A stretch of 64,000 nt of DNA from Pseudomonas helleri (GCF_001043025.1 NZ_JYLD01000003.1:248001-312000); one strand, 5' to 3'; shown: positions 1-9,127, numbered from the stretch's first letter. The notes: generated from the letters alone by a model not told the origin. A program made the numbers and translations.

Positions 1-1959
1 GCGCTTTTGATAAAAAGGCTTGCGGTTACGAAGCACCGACATCAATTCAGCATGAAACTGCTCTGCGATTTCAACGGATAAAAACGGCACTTCCGTCATG
101 CGCCGCCCGTGAATCAGTTCTAGCCGGGTCGAAAAAAAGTCTTCGTAAGTGCGGTTACAGGTGATGACTTGTCCTTCAAGCCCCTTCACAAAAATCGGAC
201 AGGGGATCGCATCAAAGAAGCGTTGCCCAAACCCCAGGCGGGCGCTTAAAGCGCTCTCGGCCAAGCGTGCAATGCGCAACTGGTTTACCAGGCGTCGGTT
301 CCACATCACCAGGACTCCCCCCAGGCCAATAGCGCCTGCAAGCCCCCCGTACAACAACGGTAATATCGACACCTGCGGTTCGACCGGCATTTTCTTGAGG
401 TCATGCAACCACTTGTGCCGCAGTGCCTGCATATCAGTCATGGGGATGGCCTCTAAACCCTTGTTCAGTATGTCGAGCAGTTCCGGGAACTGATCCGCAA
501 CCGAAAAGTTATCGGAGGCCCAGCGACCATCGACACTTCGGCCTACTTTCAAGTGTCTGGCCGGGTGCAGATACGCCTGTGTTTCATTCTGGATCGTGGC
601 CAGCGCTTCGCCTTGCTCAACCAGATCACGTGCCTGCGCATAGTTCTCGACACTGCGCAGGATGATGTCGGGGTAGTTGCGCCGAATCATTGATTCCAGC
701 GCATGCCGGGCCGGCAGCGCCAAGACTTTGCCCGCGAGTTGATCCAGAGAACTCAGGCGAAAGTCATTGTTACGCACGACGAAGACCCAGGGAGCGCCGC
801 CATAGGAATAGGTGAAATTAAGATAAGCCTGACGCTCGGCATTCTTGGCCAGGGTGGTATTCATCTGCGCCTTGCCGCTTTTGAGCATTTCCAGGGTTTG
901 CGCTGTTGAGGCGCTTTCTTGATGGACAAACTGCAACCCGGTCATATGGGAAATACGCGCCAGAATATCCGCGTTCAAGCCCTCCCAGCGCTGCTCACCG
1001 TTTTTAAAGACATACGGCGGGTATTGCTGAGAGGCGACCATGACCACCGGATTTTGCTTGATCCAGGCGTGCTCGCGAGGCAGCAGCTGTATGTGCTGCT
1101 GGCCAATAGCGCCCAGATGCCCTGCGTGCCAGCGCGAAAGGATCACATGGCCCATTTCGTCATCCAGGCTGTTCAATGCGCGATCAATCAAGGCCTGCAA
1201 CTGCGAATCACCGCGGCGCACGGCAAAGGCAAAACCTGACTCAGGCAAAGCGCTCTGCCCCAAAACACGCAAGCTGGAGTAAGACCGCAGCGTCTTGAAG
1301 CCCCGGACAATGATTTCATGGGCAACCAGCGCATCAATGTCGCCTTCATTGAGCGCTTCCAGCGCACTGTGCAAGGTGGGGGTGAGGATGATCTCGCTGT
1401 CGGGGTAGAACGCATCGGCAACGTGTGCATCGACCTCGCCGTCGAGAAAGCCGATTTTTTTGCCTGCCCAGTTCCCGTCGGGCGCTGCTGCTTCTTTGCC
1501 CACCATCACTGAGCGATCGGTCATGTATTCATTTGAGAACAGCAGGCCTTCAATACCGCGCTCGTAGCCGGTGGCGCTGGTCAGAATGTCGATTTTGCCC
1601 GAGAGCAGCGCTGCCACTGCCTGGTCACGCTTGCTGAACCCCAACACTTCAACCGTGACCCCCAGCTTGTCTCGCACCAGGCTGAGGTAATCGGCACTGA
1701 TGCCCTGATAACGGTTGCGCTCGTTGGCGATATCCATGGGGGCGTAATCGCCAATGGATATGCCCACGCGTAGCCGACCGCGCTCCTCCAGCCAGTGCTG
1801 TTGCTCGTAATCAAGCACCAGCGGCTTGAGGTCGATAAAGCTTTTCGGCAGCCGGAACGGCAAGCCTTGGGCTGCCTGGGTGCTGGTAGTGACGCTCACC
1901 AGCGCGATGCAGAGTACCCGCAACATCCATGATTTCAGCACGTGGGCAAAACGTGACAT
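1..1959 (-). CDS. Hybrid sensor kinase of the EvgS/BvgS type, N-terminal part (3' end outside window)
   Basis: Reading the minus strand from an ATG at 1959 gives 653 codons that run off the window edge without a stop. The start has a strong ribosome site (GGAGG, about 6 nt upstream). A hydrophobic leader (about residues 1-29) is followed by two bacterial extracellular solute-binding domains (about 60-290 and 300-520), one membrane helix (about 530-552) and the beginning of a PAS domain (from about 578). This order is that of EvgS/BvgS sensors, whose periplasmic Venus-flytrap domains signal to a cytoplasmic kinase. The kinase, receiver and Hpt parts are not visible, so the output is inferred. 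It could also be a diguanylate cyclase with the same sensor head. The ligand is unknown. Confidence 0.8.
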   Translation of the reverse strand, partial: MSRFAHVLKSWMLRVLCIALVSVTTSTQAAQGLPFRLPKSFIDLKPLVLDYEQQHWLEERGRLRVGISIGDYAPMDIANERNRYQGISADYLSLVRDKLGVTVEVLGFSKRDQAVAALLSGKIDILTSATGYERGIEGLLFSNEYMTDRSVMVGKEAAAPDGNWAGKKIGFLDGEVDAHVADAFYPDSEIILTPTLHSALEALNEGDIDALVAHEIIVRGFKTLRSYSSLRVLGQSALPESGFAFAVRRGDSQLQALIDRALNSLDDEMGHVILSRWHAGHLGAIGQQHIQLLPREHAWIKQNPVVMVASQQYPPYVFKNGEQRWEGLNADILARISHMTGLQFVHQESASTAQTLEMLKSGKAQMNTTLAKNAERQAYLNFTYSYGGAPWVFVVRNNDFRLSSLDQLAGKVLALPARHALESMIRRNYPDIILRSVENYAQARDLVEQGEALATIQNETQAYLHPARHLKVGRSVDGRWASDNFSVADQFPELLDILNKGLEAIPMTDMQALRHKWLHDLKKMPVEPQVSILPLLYGGLAGAIGLGGVLVMWNRRLVNQLRIARLAESALSARLGFGQRFFDAIPCPIFVKGLEGQVITCNRTYEDFFSTRLELIHGRRMTEVPFLSVEIAEQFHAELMSVLRNRKPFYQKR

Positions 1960-2033
1960 GACAGCCTCCTTGACCGGCTACTCGCCAGCATACGGAGGCG
2001 AAAACCGAGCAAGTTTGCCACGCACCCACAAAA

Positions 2034-2055
2034 AAGCCCGTCAGATGACGGGCTT
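2034..2055 (-). terminator. Intrinsic terminator after thrC
   Basis: Perfect 10-bp inverted repeat (AAGCCCGTCA / TGACGGGCTT) with a 2-nt loop. It is followed on the minus strand by a run of T (plus-strand A run at 2029-2035). It lies 24 nt past the thrC stop. Confidence 0.85.
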
Positions 2056-2078
2056 AAAAGTACGTAAGAAAAAGACCT

Positions 2079-3488
2079 TTAAAGGGCTTTCCCACGGTTG
2101 CCATGCTGGCTGACAAAGGCCTGTACGGCTTTAAGGTCATTGGCCAAAACGGTGTAACGCTCTTCTCGCTCAAACAAGTCGGAAAGGTGAGCAGGAAGCT
2201 CCAGAGCTCTTCCTACACCCGCTTTCTCAACAGCCTCGGGGAACTTGACCGGATGCGCTGTCCCAAGAATAACCATCGGGATATCCAGGCTACGACGGCA
2301 CTCACGGGCCGCCTTCACGCCAATGGCCGTGTGCGGGTCGAGTACTTCGCCGGTTTCAGCGAACACCTGAGCGATGGTTTCGCAGGTTTGCTCGTCGTTG
2401 ACCGCCAACGAGTCGAACAGACGGCGAGCTTCAGTCCAGCGATCGTCTTCCACGCTGAAGGTGCCGGTTTGCTTGAACGCGTCCATCAGGCCCGCAACCG
2501 CGGCGCCATTGCGGCCATGCAGGTCGAACAGCAGGCGTTCGAAGTTCGACGACACCATGATGTCCATGGACGGCGACAGAGTCGCGTGCAGGGTCTCTTT
2601 GGCGTACTGGTTGCCGCTCATGAAGCGGTGCAGGATGTCGTTGCGGTTGGTGGCAACGATCAACTGATTGATCGGCAAGCCCATGTTGTGCGCCAGGTAG
2701 CCGGCGAAAATATCGCCAAAGTTACCGGTCGGCACCGAGAACGACACTGAACGGTGCGGGCCGCCCAGTTGCAGGGCTGCGTGGAAGTAGTAAACGATCT
2801 GGGCCATGATGCGTGCCCAGTTGATCGAGTTCACGGCCACCAGGCGCGTGCCCTTGAGGAAGCCCTGGTCAGCAAAACTGGCCTTGACCATTTCCTGGCA
2901 GTCATCGAAGTTGCCTTCGATGGCGAGGTTGTGGATGTTGTCGCCAAACAGGGTAGTCATTTGACGACGCTGTACTTCCGACACCCGGTTGTTCGGGTGC
3001 AGGATGAAAATATCCACGTTCTCGCAGTGTTTGCAGCCTTCGATGGCCGCCGAGCCGGTATCGCCCGACGTTGCGCCAACAATGACCACGCGCTCGCCAC
3101 GCTTGGCCAGCACGTAATCCAGCAAACGCCCCAGCAATTGCAGGGCAAAGTCCTTGAACGCCAGCGTAGGGCCGTGGAACAGCTCAAGTACCCACTCGTT
3201 GCCATTGAGCTGACGCAGCGGTGCAACTGCGCTGTGAGCAAAGGCGCCGTAGGTTTCTTGCAGAATCTTTTTGAAATCGGCATCAGGAATGCTGCCGGTG
3301 ACAAACGGGCGCATCACCCGGAATGCCAACTCGTGGTACGGCAGGCCTGCCCAGGAAGCGATTTCTTCCTGAGTAAAGCGCGGCAGGTTCTCCGGCACGT
3401 ACAGGCCGCCATCGCTGGCCAGACCGGCCAACAGGACATCTTCAAAATTCAGGGCCGGTGCCTGGCCACGGGTGCTGATATAGCGCAT
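2079..3488 (-). CDS. thrC: Threonine synthase
   Basis: Converts O-phospho-L-homoserine to L-threonine with pyridoxal phosphate, the last step of threonine synthesis in the cytoplasm. The 469-residue product starts at MRYISTRGQ. The open frame extends 17 codons upstream, but this start matches the family's usual N-terminus and length. The PLP lysine is in the motif HGPTLAFKDF (K about 112). A glycine-rich phosphate-binding segment (GATSGDTGSAA) follows. It lies directly downstream of hom on the same strand, separated by a 108-nt repeat-bearing spacer, and ends at a strong terminator. hom and thrC probably form one threonine unit. Confidence 0.97.
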   Translation of the reverse strand: MRYISTRGQAPALNFEDVLLAGLASDGGLYVPENLPRFTQEEIASWAGLPYHELAFRVMRPFVTGSIPDADFKKILQETYGAFAHSAVAPLRQLNGNEWVLELFHGPTLAFKDFALQLLGRLLDYVLAKRGERVVIVGATSGDTGSAAIEGCKHCENVDIFILHPNNRVSEVQRRQMTTLFGDNIHNLAIEGNFDDCQEMVKASFADQGFLKGTRLVAVNSINWARIMAQIVYYFHAALQLGGPHRSVSFSVPTGNFGDIFAGYLAHNMGLPINQLIVATNRNDILHRFMSGNQYAKETLHATLSPSMDIMVSSNFERLLFDLHGRNGAAVAGLMDAFKQTGTFSVEDDRWTEARRLFDSLAVNDEQTCETIAQVFAETGEVLDPHTAIGVKAARECRRSLDIPMVILGTAHPVKFPEAVEKAGVGRALELPAHLSDLFEREERYTVLANDLKAVQAFVSQHGNRGKAL

Positions 3489-3508
3489 TTTTTTCAAACC
3501 TTCGGCTT

Positions 3509-3592
3509 GAGCGGCAAGCGGTTTAGCCCCCAGCTGCAAGTAAAAGCAGAGTTGCCTTTAGCTTGCAGCTTGTAGCTTGAAACTTGCCGCTC
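3509..3592. repeat. Palindromic intergenic repeat with AGCTTGN heptamers, between hom and thrC
   Basis: The hom-thrC spacer is bounded by a 10-bp inverted repeat (GAGCGGCAAG at 3509-3518, CTTGCCGCTC at 3583-3592). A second inner pair is AGCTGCAAG at 3532-3540 and CTTGCAGCT at 3562-3570. Four tandem 7-mers of the form AGCTTGN or AACTTGC fill 3560-3587. The whole can fold into one long imperfect hairpin. It looks like a dispersed Pseudomonas intergenic repeat rather than a terminator, because it has no U-tract. Confidence 0.6.
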
Positions 3593-3596
3593 TCAA

Positions 3597-4901
3597 TTAA
3601 TTGAGACTTTCTACGCGGATGCGAACGACCGGACCTACAACACCTTGCAACGCTTCAAGCGCAGTGATGGCGTCGTTGATGTGCTGCTCGATAACACGGT
3701 GAGTCAGCAAAATCATTGGCACCAGACCGTCATGCTCTTCGGCTTCTTTCTGCATGATCGATTCGATATTGATACCGCGCTCCGACAAGATGCTGGCCAC
3801 TTGAGCCAGGACGCCCGGATGGTCTTTGGCCTGAATGCGCAGGTAGTAAGCACTCTCACACGCTTCGATCGGCAGGATCGGATGAGCAGACAACGCGTCC
3901 GGCTGGAAGGCCAGGTGCGGCACGCGGTTCTCCGGGTCGGAGGTCATGGCGCGCACCACGTCAACCAGGTCAGCCACCACTGAGGAGGCGGTCGGTTCCA
4001 TTCCGGCGCCAGCGCCGTAGAACAGGGTCGAACCTGCCGCGTCACCATTGACCATCACCGCGTTCATCACGCCATTGACGTTGGCGATCAGGCGATCAGC
4101 CGGGATCAGGGTCGGGTGAACCCGCAGTTCGATGCCGCTGGCCGTGCTGCGCGCAACGCCCAGATGCTTGATGCGGTAGCCCAGGGCTTCTGCGTAGTTC
4201 ACGTCAGCTGTGGTCAGCTTGGTGATGCCTTCGGTGTAGGCTTTATCGAATTGCAGCGGAATGCCGAAGGCAATCGACGCCAGAATCGTCAGTTTGTGCG
4301 CCGCATCTATACCTTCAACGTCGAACGTCGGGTCTGCTTCGGCATAGCCCAACGTTTGCGCTTCGGCCAGCACGTCTTCAAACGTACGGCCCTTTTCGCG
4401 CATTTCGGTGAGGATGAAGTTACCGGTACCGTTGATGATGCCCGCCACCCAGTTGATGCGGTTGGCCGACAAGCCTTCACGAATCGCCTTGATCACCGGA
4501 ATACCACCGGCAACCGCTGCTTCGAACGCGACGATAACGCCCTTTTCCTGAGCCTTGGCGAAAATCTCGTTACCGTGCACAGCAATCAACGCCTTGTTGG
4601 CGGTGACCACGTGCTTGCCGTTTTCAATGGCTTTGAGCACCAGTTCACGGGCGATGGTGTAACCACCAATCAGCTCGATAACGATGTCAATTTCAGGGTT
4701 GGTGGCAACAGCGAAAACATCGTTGGTAATGGGGGTACCGGTAATGTCGCACTGAGGGTTTGGCGTACGCAGAGCAATTTGCGCAACCTGGATGCCACGC
4801 CCGGCACGGCGGGCAATCTCCTCGGCGTTACGCTTTAGTACGTTAAAGGTACCGCCACCGACGGTCCCGAGCCCACAGATACCTACTTTGACCGGATTCA
4901 C
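3597..4901 (-). CDS. hom: Homoserine dehydrogenase
   Basis: Reduces aspartate-semialdehyde to homoserine with NAD(P)H, the branch point to threonine and methionine. I place the start at the GTG at 4901 (VNPVKVGICG...), because GGGGAG lies 7-8 nt upstream and the resulting 434 residues match the family. The frame is open a further 21 codons upstream. Residues 6-17 hold the Rossmann motif GICGLGTVGGG. The catalytic domain has the NGTGNFIL segment. The last 85 residues form an ACT domain (DHPGVLAQVASIL...) that in this family binds threonine for feedback inhibition. thrC lies downstream and dsbC upstream on the same strand. Confidence 0.97.
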   Translation of the reverse strand: MNPVKVGICGLGTVGGGTFNVLKRNAEEIARRAGRGIQVAQIALRTPNPQCDITGTPITNDVFAVATNPEIDIVIELIGGYTIARELVLKAIENGKHVVTANKALIAVHGNEIFAKAQEKGVIVAFEAAVAGGIPVIKAIREGLSANRINWVAGIINGTGNFILTEMREKGRTFEDVLAEAQTLGYAEADPTFDVEGIDAAHKLTILASIAFGIPLQFDKAYTEGITKLTTADVNYAEALGYRIKHLGVARSTASGIELRVHPTLIPADRLIANVNGVMNAVMVNGDAAGSTLFYGAGAGMEPTASSVVADLVDVVRAMTSDPENRVPHLAFQPDALSAHPILPIEACESAYYLRIQAKDHPGVLAQVASILSERGINIESIMQKEAEEHDGLVPMILLTHRVIEQHINDAITALEALQGVVGPVVRIRVESLN

Positions 4902-4919
4902 GCTGAACTCCCCATAAAA

Positions 4920-4940
4920 CGGCCGACTCAAGGTCGGCCG
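4920..4940 (-). terminator. Hairpin with short U-tract between dsbC and hom
   Basis: 8-bp perfect stem (CGGCCGAC / GTCGGCCG) with a 5-nt loop, followed by TTTT in the minus direction. It ends 19 nt before the hom start codon. It could terminate dsbC or attenuate hom. Two further perfect hairpins lie just upstream at 4949-4968 and 4981-5001. Confidence 0.6.
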
Positions 4941-5037
4941 TGGAAAACAACCGTGGACTGCCACGGTTCTCTATTAATAGCCGGGCAGCTGAAGTGCCCG
5001 GCCATGATCGTTACCGGCTTAGCGTAACGACGCAGGA

Positions 5038-5769
5038 TTATTTAACACTGAGTGCCAGCTTGCCAACCTGCGCAGCAGGCTGATAACCCGGAATTACCTG
5101 GCCATCGGCAAGTACGATGGCCGGTGTGCCGTTGACCCCGATGGACTGCCCCAAGGCAAATTGCTTGGCAACCGGGTTGGCGCATTTCGGCGCGTTGACG
5201 GTTTTGCCGTCGGTCATCTTGTCCATGGCGCTTTTCTTGTCCGTGGAACACCAGACCGCCTGCAGCTGTTGATCACCCGGCGAGCCCAGGCCCTGGCGCG
5301 GGAACGCAACATAGCGCACTTCAATCCCCATTTTGTTCAGTTCGGGGATTTCGGCGTGCAATTTATGGCAATACGGGCAGGTGGTGTCGGTGAAGACGGT
5401 GATATGCGACTTGGTTTCACCGACCGCAGGGTAAACGACGGTTTCGGCCACCGGAATACCATTGATCAGTTTGGCAACGCCATCACGCTCAGCCTTTTCG
5501 GTGAGGTTGACCGGCTTGCCGTCCTTGAGCTGGAACATGTAGCCCTGCACGATGAACTGGCCATCAGCGCTGGCATACAGCACGCGGCTGCCCTTGAGCT
5601 TGACTTCATACAGGCCCGCCATCGGGCTTGCGCTGATGCTCTCGATCGGAACATCCAGTTGCAGCGTATCAAGGCTTTTGCGAATGGCTTGTTCGGCGCC
5701 GGTATCGGCGAAAGAAAACGTACTGACCAACGCAATGGCTGCGGCGGCGAAAATCTGGGTCACGCGCAT
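5038..5769 (-). CDS. dsbC: Thiol:disulfide interchange protein DsbC
   Basis: Periplasmic disulfide isomerase that reshuffles wrong disulfide bonds and is kept reduced by DsbD. The chosen ATG at 5769 is preceded by AGGAG and gives 243 residues. A typical signal peptide spans residues 1-21 (cleavage after FSFA). An N-terminal dimerisation domain follows, then a thioredoxin fold with the active-site CPYC at about 131-134 and a second structural Cys pair nearer the C-terminus. It sits between xerD and hom, an order shared across Pseudomonas from memory. The frame is open 14 codons upstream, but that stretch would spoil the signal peptide. Confidence 0.96.
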   Translation of the reverse strand: MRVTQIFAAAAIALVSTFSFADTGAEQAIRKSLDTLQLDVPIESISASPMAGLYEVKLKGSRVLYASADGQFIVQGYMFQLKDGKPVNLTEKAERDGVAKLINGIPVAETVVYPAVGETKSHITVFTDTTCPYCHKLHAEIPELNKMGIEVRYVAFPRQGLGSPGDQQLQAVWCSTDKKSAMDKMTDGKTVNAPKCANPVAKQFALGQSIGVNGTPAIVLADGQVIPGYQPAAQVGKLALSVK

Positions 5770-5901
5770 GGGAACTCCTGAAGGCGGACAAACGGCCAAG
5801 CCTGATACCACGGTGTAAAAACGGGTTTTGGCGGCTCGCTTTCGAAACCGGCAAAGCCTACCACAGATGGCTTGCCGGGCCGACGATCAACTGACGTCCA
5901 G

Positions 5902-6798
5902 CTAGCCTCGCGGATGGTGCTGGGCGTGCAGATCTTGCAAGCGGGCGCGGGCTACGTGGGTGTAAATCTGCGTGGTGGACAGGTCGCTGTGCCCCAACAG
6001 CATCTGCACCACGCGCAAATCGGCGCCATGGTTGAGCAAATGGGTGGCAAAGGCGTGCCGCAACGTGTGCGGAGACAGCGATTTTTCGATTCCGGCCACC
6101 ATGGCCTGATGCTTGATGCGGTGCCAGAAGGTCTGGCGCGTCATTTGCTCACCGCGCAGGCTGGGGAACAGCACATCGCTGGGGCGGCCATTCAACAACT
6201 CGGCACGGCCGTCGCGCAGGTAGCGCTCAACCCAGACAATCGCCTCCTCACCCATCGGCACCAGCCGCTCCTTGCTGCCCTTGCCCATCACCCGCAGCAC
6301 GCCCTGGCGCAGGTTCACTTGCTCCAGGGTCAGGCTGACCAGCTCGGTTACTCGCAACCCGCAGGCATACAGGACTTCAAGCATGGCGCGGTCACGCTGG
6401 CCGATGGCTTCACTCAGGTCTGGCGCGGCGAGTAAGGCTTCTACGTCTGCTTCTGACAGTGACTTGGGCAAAGGCCGGCCTAACTGCGGCATATCGACCT
6501 GCAAGGTCGGGTCAACGGCTATAAGCTTTTCACGTAAGAGATAGCGATAGAAACCCCGTGCACCGGACAAAAAGCGTGCAGTCGAGCGCGGCTTGTATGC
6601 CTGGTCGAGGCGCCAGGCCAGATGATCAAGGATCAACTCGCGCCCGGCATCGATCAACTCGATACCGCGTTCCTGCAACCAGCCATTGAACAGCGCCAGG
6701 TCGCTGCGATATGCATCGCGGGTGTTGTCCGATAGGCCTTTTTCCAGCCATAAGGCATCCAGAAAGCGGTCGATAAGCGGGTTGTCGATGGCAGGCAT
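5902..6798 (-). CDS. xerD: Site-specific tyrosine recombinase XerD
   Basis: Works with XerC at dif to resolve chromosome dimers at cell division. The 298-residue product starts at the ATG at 6798; a GTG two codons upstream is also possible. The N-terminal SAM-like core-binding domain covers about residues 1-90 and the catalytic domain about 105-298. Visible active-site residues are Arg in ACGLRVTEL, the HTLRH box (HxxR), His in LGHSDLSTTQ and the nucleophile Tyr in TQIYTHV. Family-length and intact. It is the first gene of the xerD-dsbC-hom-thrC run. Confidence 0.97.
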   Translation of the reverse strand: MPAIDNPLIDRFLDALWLEKGLSDNTRDAYRSDLALFNGWLQERGIELIDAGRELILDHLAWRLDQAYKPRSTARFLSGARGFYRYLLREKLIAVDPTLQVDMPQLGRPLPKSLSEADVEALLAAPDLSEAIGQRDRAMLEVLYACGLRVTELVSLTLEQVNLRQGVLRVMGKGSKERLVPMGEEAIVWVERYLRDGRAELLNGRPSDVLFPSLRGEQMTRQTFWHRIKHQAMVAGIEKSLSPHTLRHAFATHLLNHGADLRVVQMLLGHSDLSTTQIYTHVARARLQDLHAQHHPRG

Positions 6799-6917
6799 TG
6801 GCACTCGTACAGCACGGCCAGTGAGCCGCGCACAAATAAAATGTGAATTGAAAAAGCGGCCGCTAGTCTTTCATAGGCAGCCTGCGCGATAAACCATCAG
6901 TTTTTACGGGACTACGT

Positions 6918-8717
6918 ATGACCGAACAACAGATTTTGCTGTCTTTCGGCGGTATCGGCCTTGCCGCACTGGCGTCACAGTGGCTGGCCTGGCGGCTCAA
7001 GCTGCCGGCCATCCTGTTTTTGCTGCTGACCGGTATTTTGGTAGGCCCGGTATTGGGCTGGCTCGACCCGCAGGCGCTGTTTGGCCCGCTGCTGATGCCG
7101 CTGGTTTCGCTGGCAGTGGCGTTGATTTTGTTTGAGGGCAGCCTGACCTTGCACCTGTCCGAATGGCGTGAGATCGGCAGCGTGGTACACCGTTTGGTGA
7201 CTATCGGCGCCCTCGCCACCTGGGCCGTGATCACCTTGGCCACCCATTGGCTGCTGGGCTTTGACTGGCTGCTGGCCCTGCTGTTCGGCACCCTGACCCT
7301 GGTCACCGGGCCGACCGTGATAGTGCCGATGCTGCGGGTGGTGCGACCCAAAGCGTCGATTGCCAACATCCTGCGCTGGGAAGGCATCGTTATTGACCCG
7401 ATTGGCGCCCTGCTCGCCGTGGTGGTTTACAGCTTTATCATCGCCCGCGCCAGTGACAATGGCCTGAGCCAAAGCTTGTTGACGTTTGCCGGGGTCATCG
7501 TCTGCGGCAGCCTGTTTGGCATTATCGGCGGCTGGATCATGGGCCAGATCGTGCGCAAGCAATGGCTGCCGGAATACCTGCAAAGCCTGGCGACGCTGGC
7601 CGGGGTGCTGGGGGTATTTATTGCGGCCAACCAAGTGATGCACGAGTCCGGGCTGCTGGCGGTCACGCTCATGGGCATGTGGATGGCCAACATGAAGGGC
7701 GTCGATGTGCGCAACATCCTGCACTTCAAAGAAAACCTCAGTGTGTTTCTGATTTCTGGCCTGTTTATTCTGCTGGCCGCACGTCTGGACTTGCACGCCA
7801 TGATCGGTCTGGGGCCTGCGGTACTGGTCTTGCTGTTGATTATTCAGCTGGTTGCCCGCCCTTTGAACGTGCTGCTGTCTACGGCGGGCTCAAAGCTGAA
7901 CTGGCGCGAACGCGCGTTGTTGGCCTGGATCGCGCCGCGGGGGATTGTCGCAGCGGCCGTGTCGGCGATTTTCGCGATCCGGCTCAACGAGGCGGGGCAT
8001 GAAGGTGCGCTGTTGCTGGTGCCGCTAACCTTTGCAGTGATCATTGGCACTGTGGTGCTGCAAAGTGCAACGGCACGGCCGCTGGCGCGCCTGCTCAAGG
8101 TCGCAGAACCGCCTCCCAGCGGTTTTTTGATCGTCGGCGCCAACGGCCCGGCCCGGGCCATCGGCAAGGCCCTGCAACAGCAAGGCAGCCGCGTGGTACT
8201 CACCGACTCCAACTGGGAGAACATCCGCGCTGCGCGCATGGACAACTTGCCCACTTACTTTGGTAATCCGGCCTCACAGCATGCCGAGACACATCTGGAT
8301 CTGGTCGGGCTTGGGCATTTACTTGCCTTGTCGGCGTCTGGCGAACTGAACACCTTGGCCGCGGTGCGCTTCGCCCATGAGTTTGGCCCGCGCCGGGTGT
8401 TTGCACTGGCCAACGGCCAGGAACACCGCCGCTCTGACAAGCATCGCGCCAGCCATGAATACCGTGGGCTTGCGCTGGGCAATCCGGCGTTGACCTACGG
8501 GCAATTGGCCAGCGAACTGAGCCAGGGCGCCGAGATGTACAGCACCACCCTGACCGACAACTTCACCTGGGAGGATTACCAGACGTTGCACGGCAAACGC
8601 GCCACCCTGCTGTTCGCCCGTGACAGCACGGGCTGGGTGCATGTGGTGACGCCCGAAAGCGAATTGAAACCGGGCGCAGGGTGGACGTTGCTGGCGTTGA
8701 TCAGGCAGGACGCCTGA
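6918..8717 (+). CDS. CPA1-type Na+(K+)/H+ antiporter with C-terminal TrkA-N domain
   Basis: 599 residues. About twelve membrane helices fill residues 1-390, with the conserved acidic positions of proton antiporters (LFEGSLTL, IVIDPIGALL). A cytoplasmic Rossmann domain starts at about 400 (FLIVGANGPA) and resembles the TrkA-N/RCK module that gates such carriers by nucleotide binding. The family exchanges Na+ or K+ for H+ across the inner membrane. The exact ion cannot be told from sequence. It is divergent from xerD, with about 120 bp between the starts, and is followed by a repeat-rich region. Confidence 0.88.
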   Translation: MTEQQILLSFGGIGLAALASQWLAWRLKLPAILFLLLTGILVGPVLGWLDPQALFGPLLMPLVSLAVALILFEGSLTLHLSEWREIGSVVHRLVTIGALATWAVITLATHWLLGFDWLLALLFGTLTLVTGPTVIVPMLRVVRPKASIANILRWEGIVIDPIGALLAVVVYSFIIARASDNGLSQSLLTFAGVIVCGSLFGIIGGWIMGQIVRKQWLPEYLQSLATLAGVLGVFIAANQVMHESGLLAVTLMGMWMANMKGVDVRNILHFKENLSVFLISGLFILLAARLDLHAMIGLGPAVLVLLLIIQLVARPLNVLLSTAGSKLNWRERALLAWIAPRGIVAAAVSAIFAIRLNEAGHEGALLLVPLTFAVIIGTVVLQSATARPLARLLKVAEPPPSGFLIVGANGPARAIGKALQQQGSRVVLTDSNWENIRAARMDNLPTYFGNPASQHAETHLDLVGLGHLLALSASGELNTLAAVRFAHEFGPRRVFALANGQEHRRSDKHRASHEYRGLALGNPALTYGQLASELSQGAEMYSTTLTDNFTWEDYQTLHGKRATLLFARDSTGWVHVVTPESELKPGAGWTLLALIRQDA

Positions 8718-8719
8718 AT

Positions 8720-8742
8720 GGATTACGGCTGCTGCGCAGCCA
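8720..8742 (+). repeat. Fragment of the 146-bp palindromic element
   Basis: The stretch matches the inner part of the adjacent 146-bp element (core ACGGCTGCTGCGCAGCC) and then diverges. It is probably the relic of a third copy, lying 3 nt after the antiporter stop. Confidence 0.55.
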
Positions 8743-8750
8743 ACTCCCCC

Positions 8751-8896
8751 GTAGCAGTTGCCGAGTTTTACGAGGCTACGTCCGATTGCGAAGCGATCGT
8801 AAAGGCTCAATGCAAGGTTGAATTGGCACACCGTGCAGCATGGTTTACGGCTGCTGCGCAACCGGACGTAGCCTCGCAAGGCTCGTCAACTGCTAC
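8751..8896. repeat. 146-bp palindromic element, copy 1
   Basis: Terminal inverted repeats of 34 bp (GTAGCAGTTG... and ...CAACTGCTAC) match at 30 of 34 positions. A further inner 16-bp pair matches at 12 of 16, so nearly the whole element can fold into one hairpin. There is no coding capacity. The ends carry the GTAG head seen in REP elements. A second copy of identical length follows 26 bp downstream. Confidence 0.8.
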
Positions 8897-8922
8897 AGGG
8901 GGGCGGCGCGACCAAATCCAAC

Positions 8923-9068
8923 GTAGCAGTTGCCGAGTTTTACGAGGCTACGTCCGATTGCGAAGCGATCGTAAAGGCTTAATGCAAGGTTGAATTGGCA
9001 CACCGCGCTGCATGATTTACGGCTGCTGCGCAGCCGGACGTAGCCTCGCAAGGCTCGTCAACTGCTAC
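8923..9068. repeat. 146-bp palindromic element, copy 2
   Basis: Same length and orientation as copy 1, with about five substitutions in 146 bp. It has the same GTAG...CTAC termini and long inverted arms. The two copies are separated by 26 bp of unrelated GC-rich sequence. Confidence 0.8.
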
Positions 9069-9094
9069 GGACGGGGTACACCCGTGGACACATC

Positions 9095-9127
9095 TGTAGG
9101 AGCGAGCTTGTCTCGCGATCTTTTGAT
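9095..9127 (+). repeat. REP element (TGTAGGAGCGAG family), single
   Basis: A single copy of the dispersed repeat starting TGTAGGAGCGAGCTTG, here without its inverted partner. It lies between the tandem palindromes and the thioesterase stop. Together with the tandem elements, this accounts for most of the 430 bp without genes between 8718 and 9147. Confidence 0.8.
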
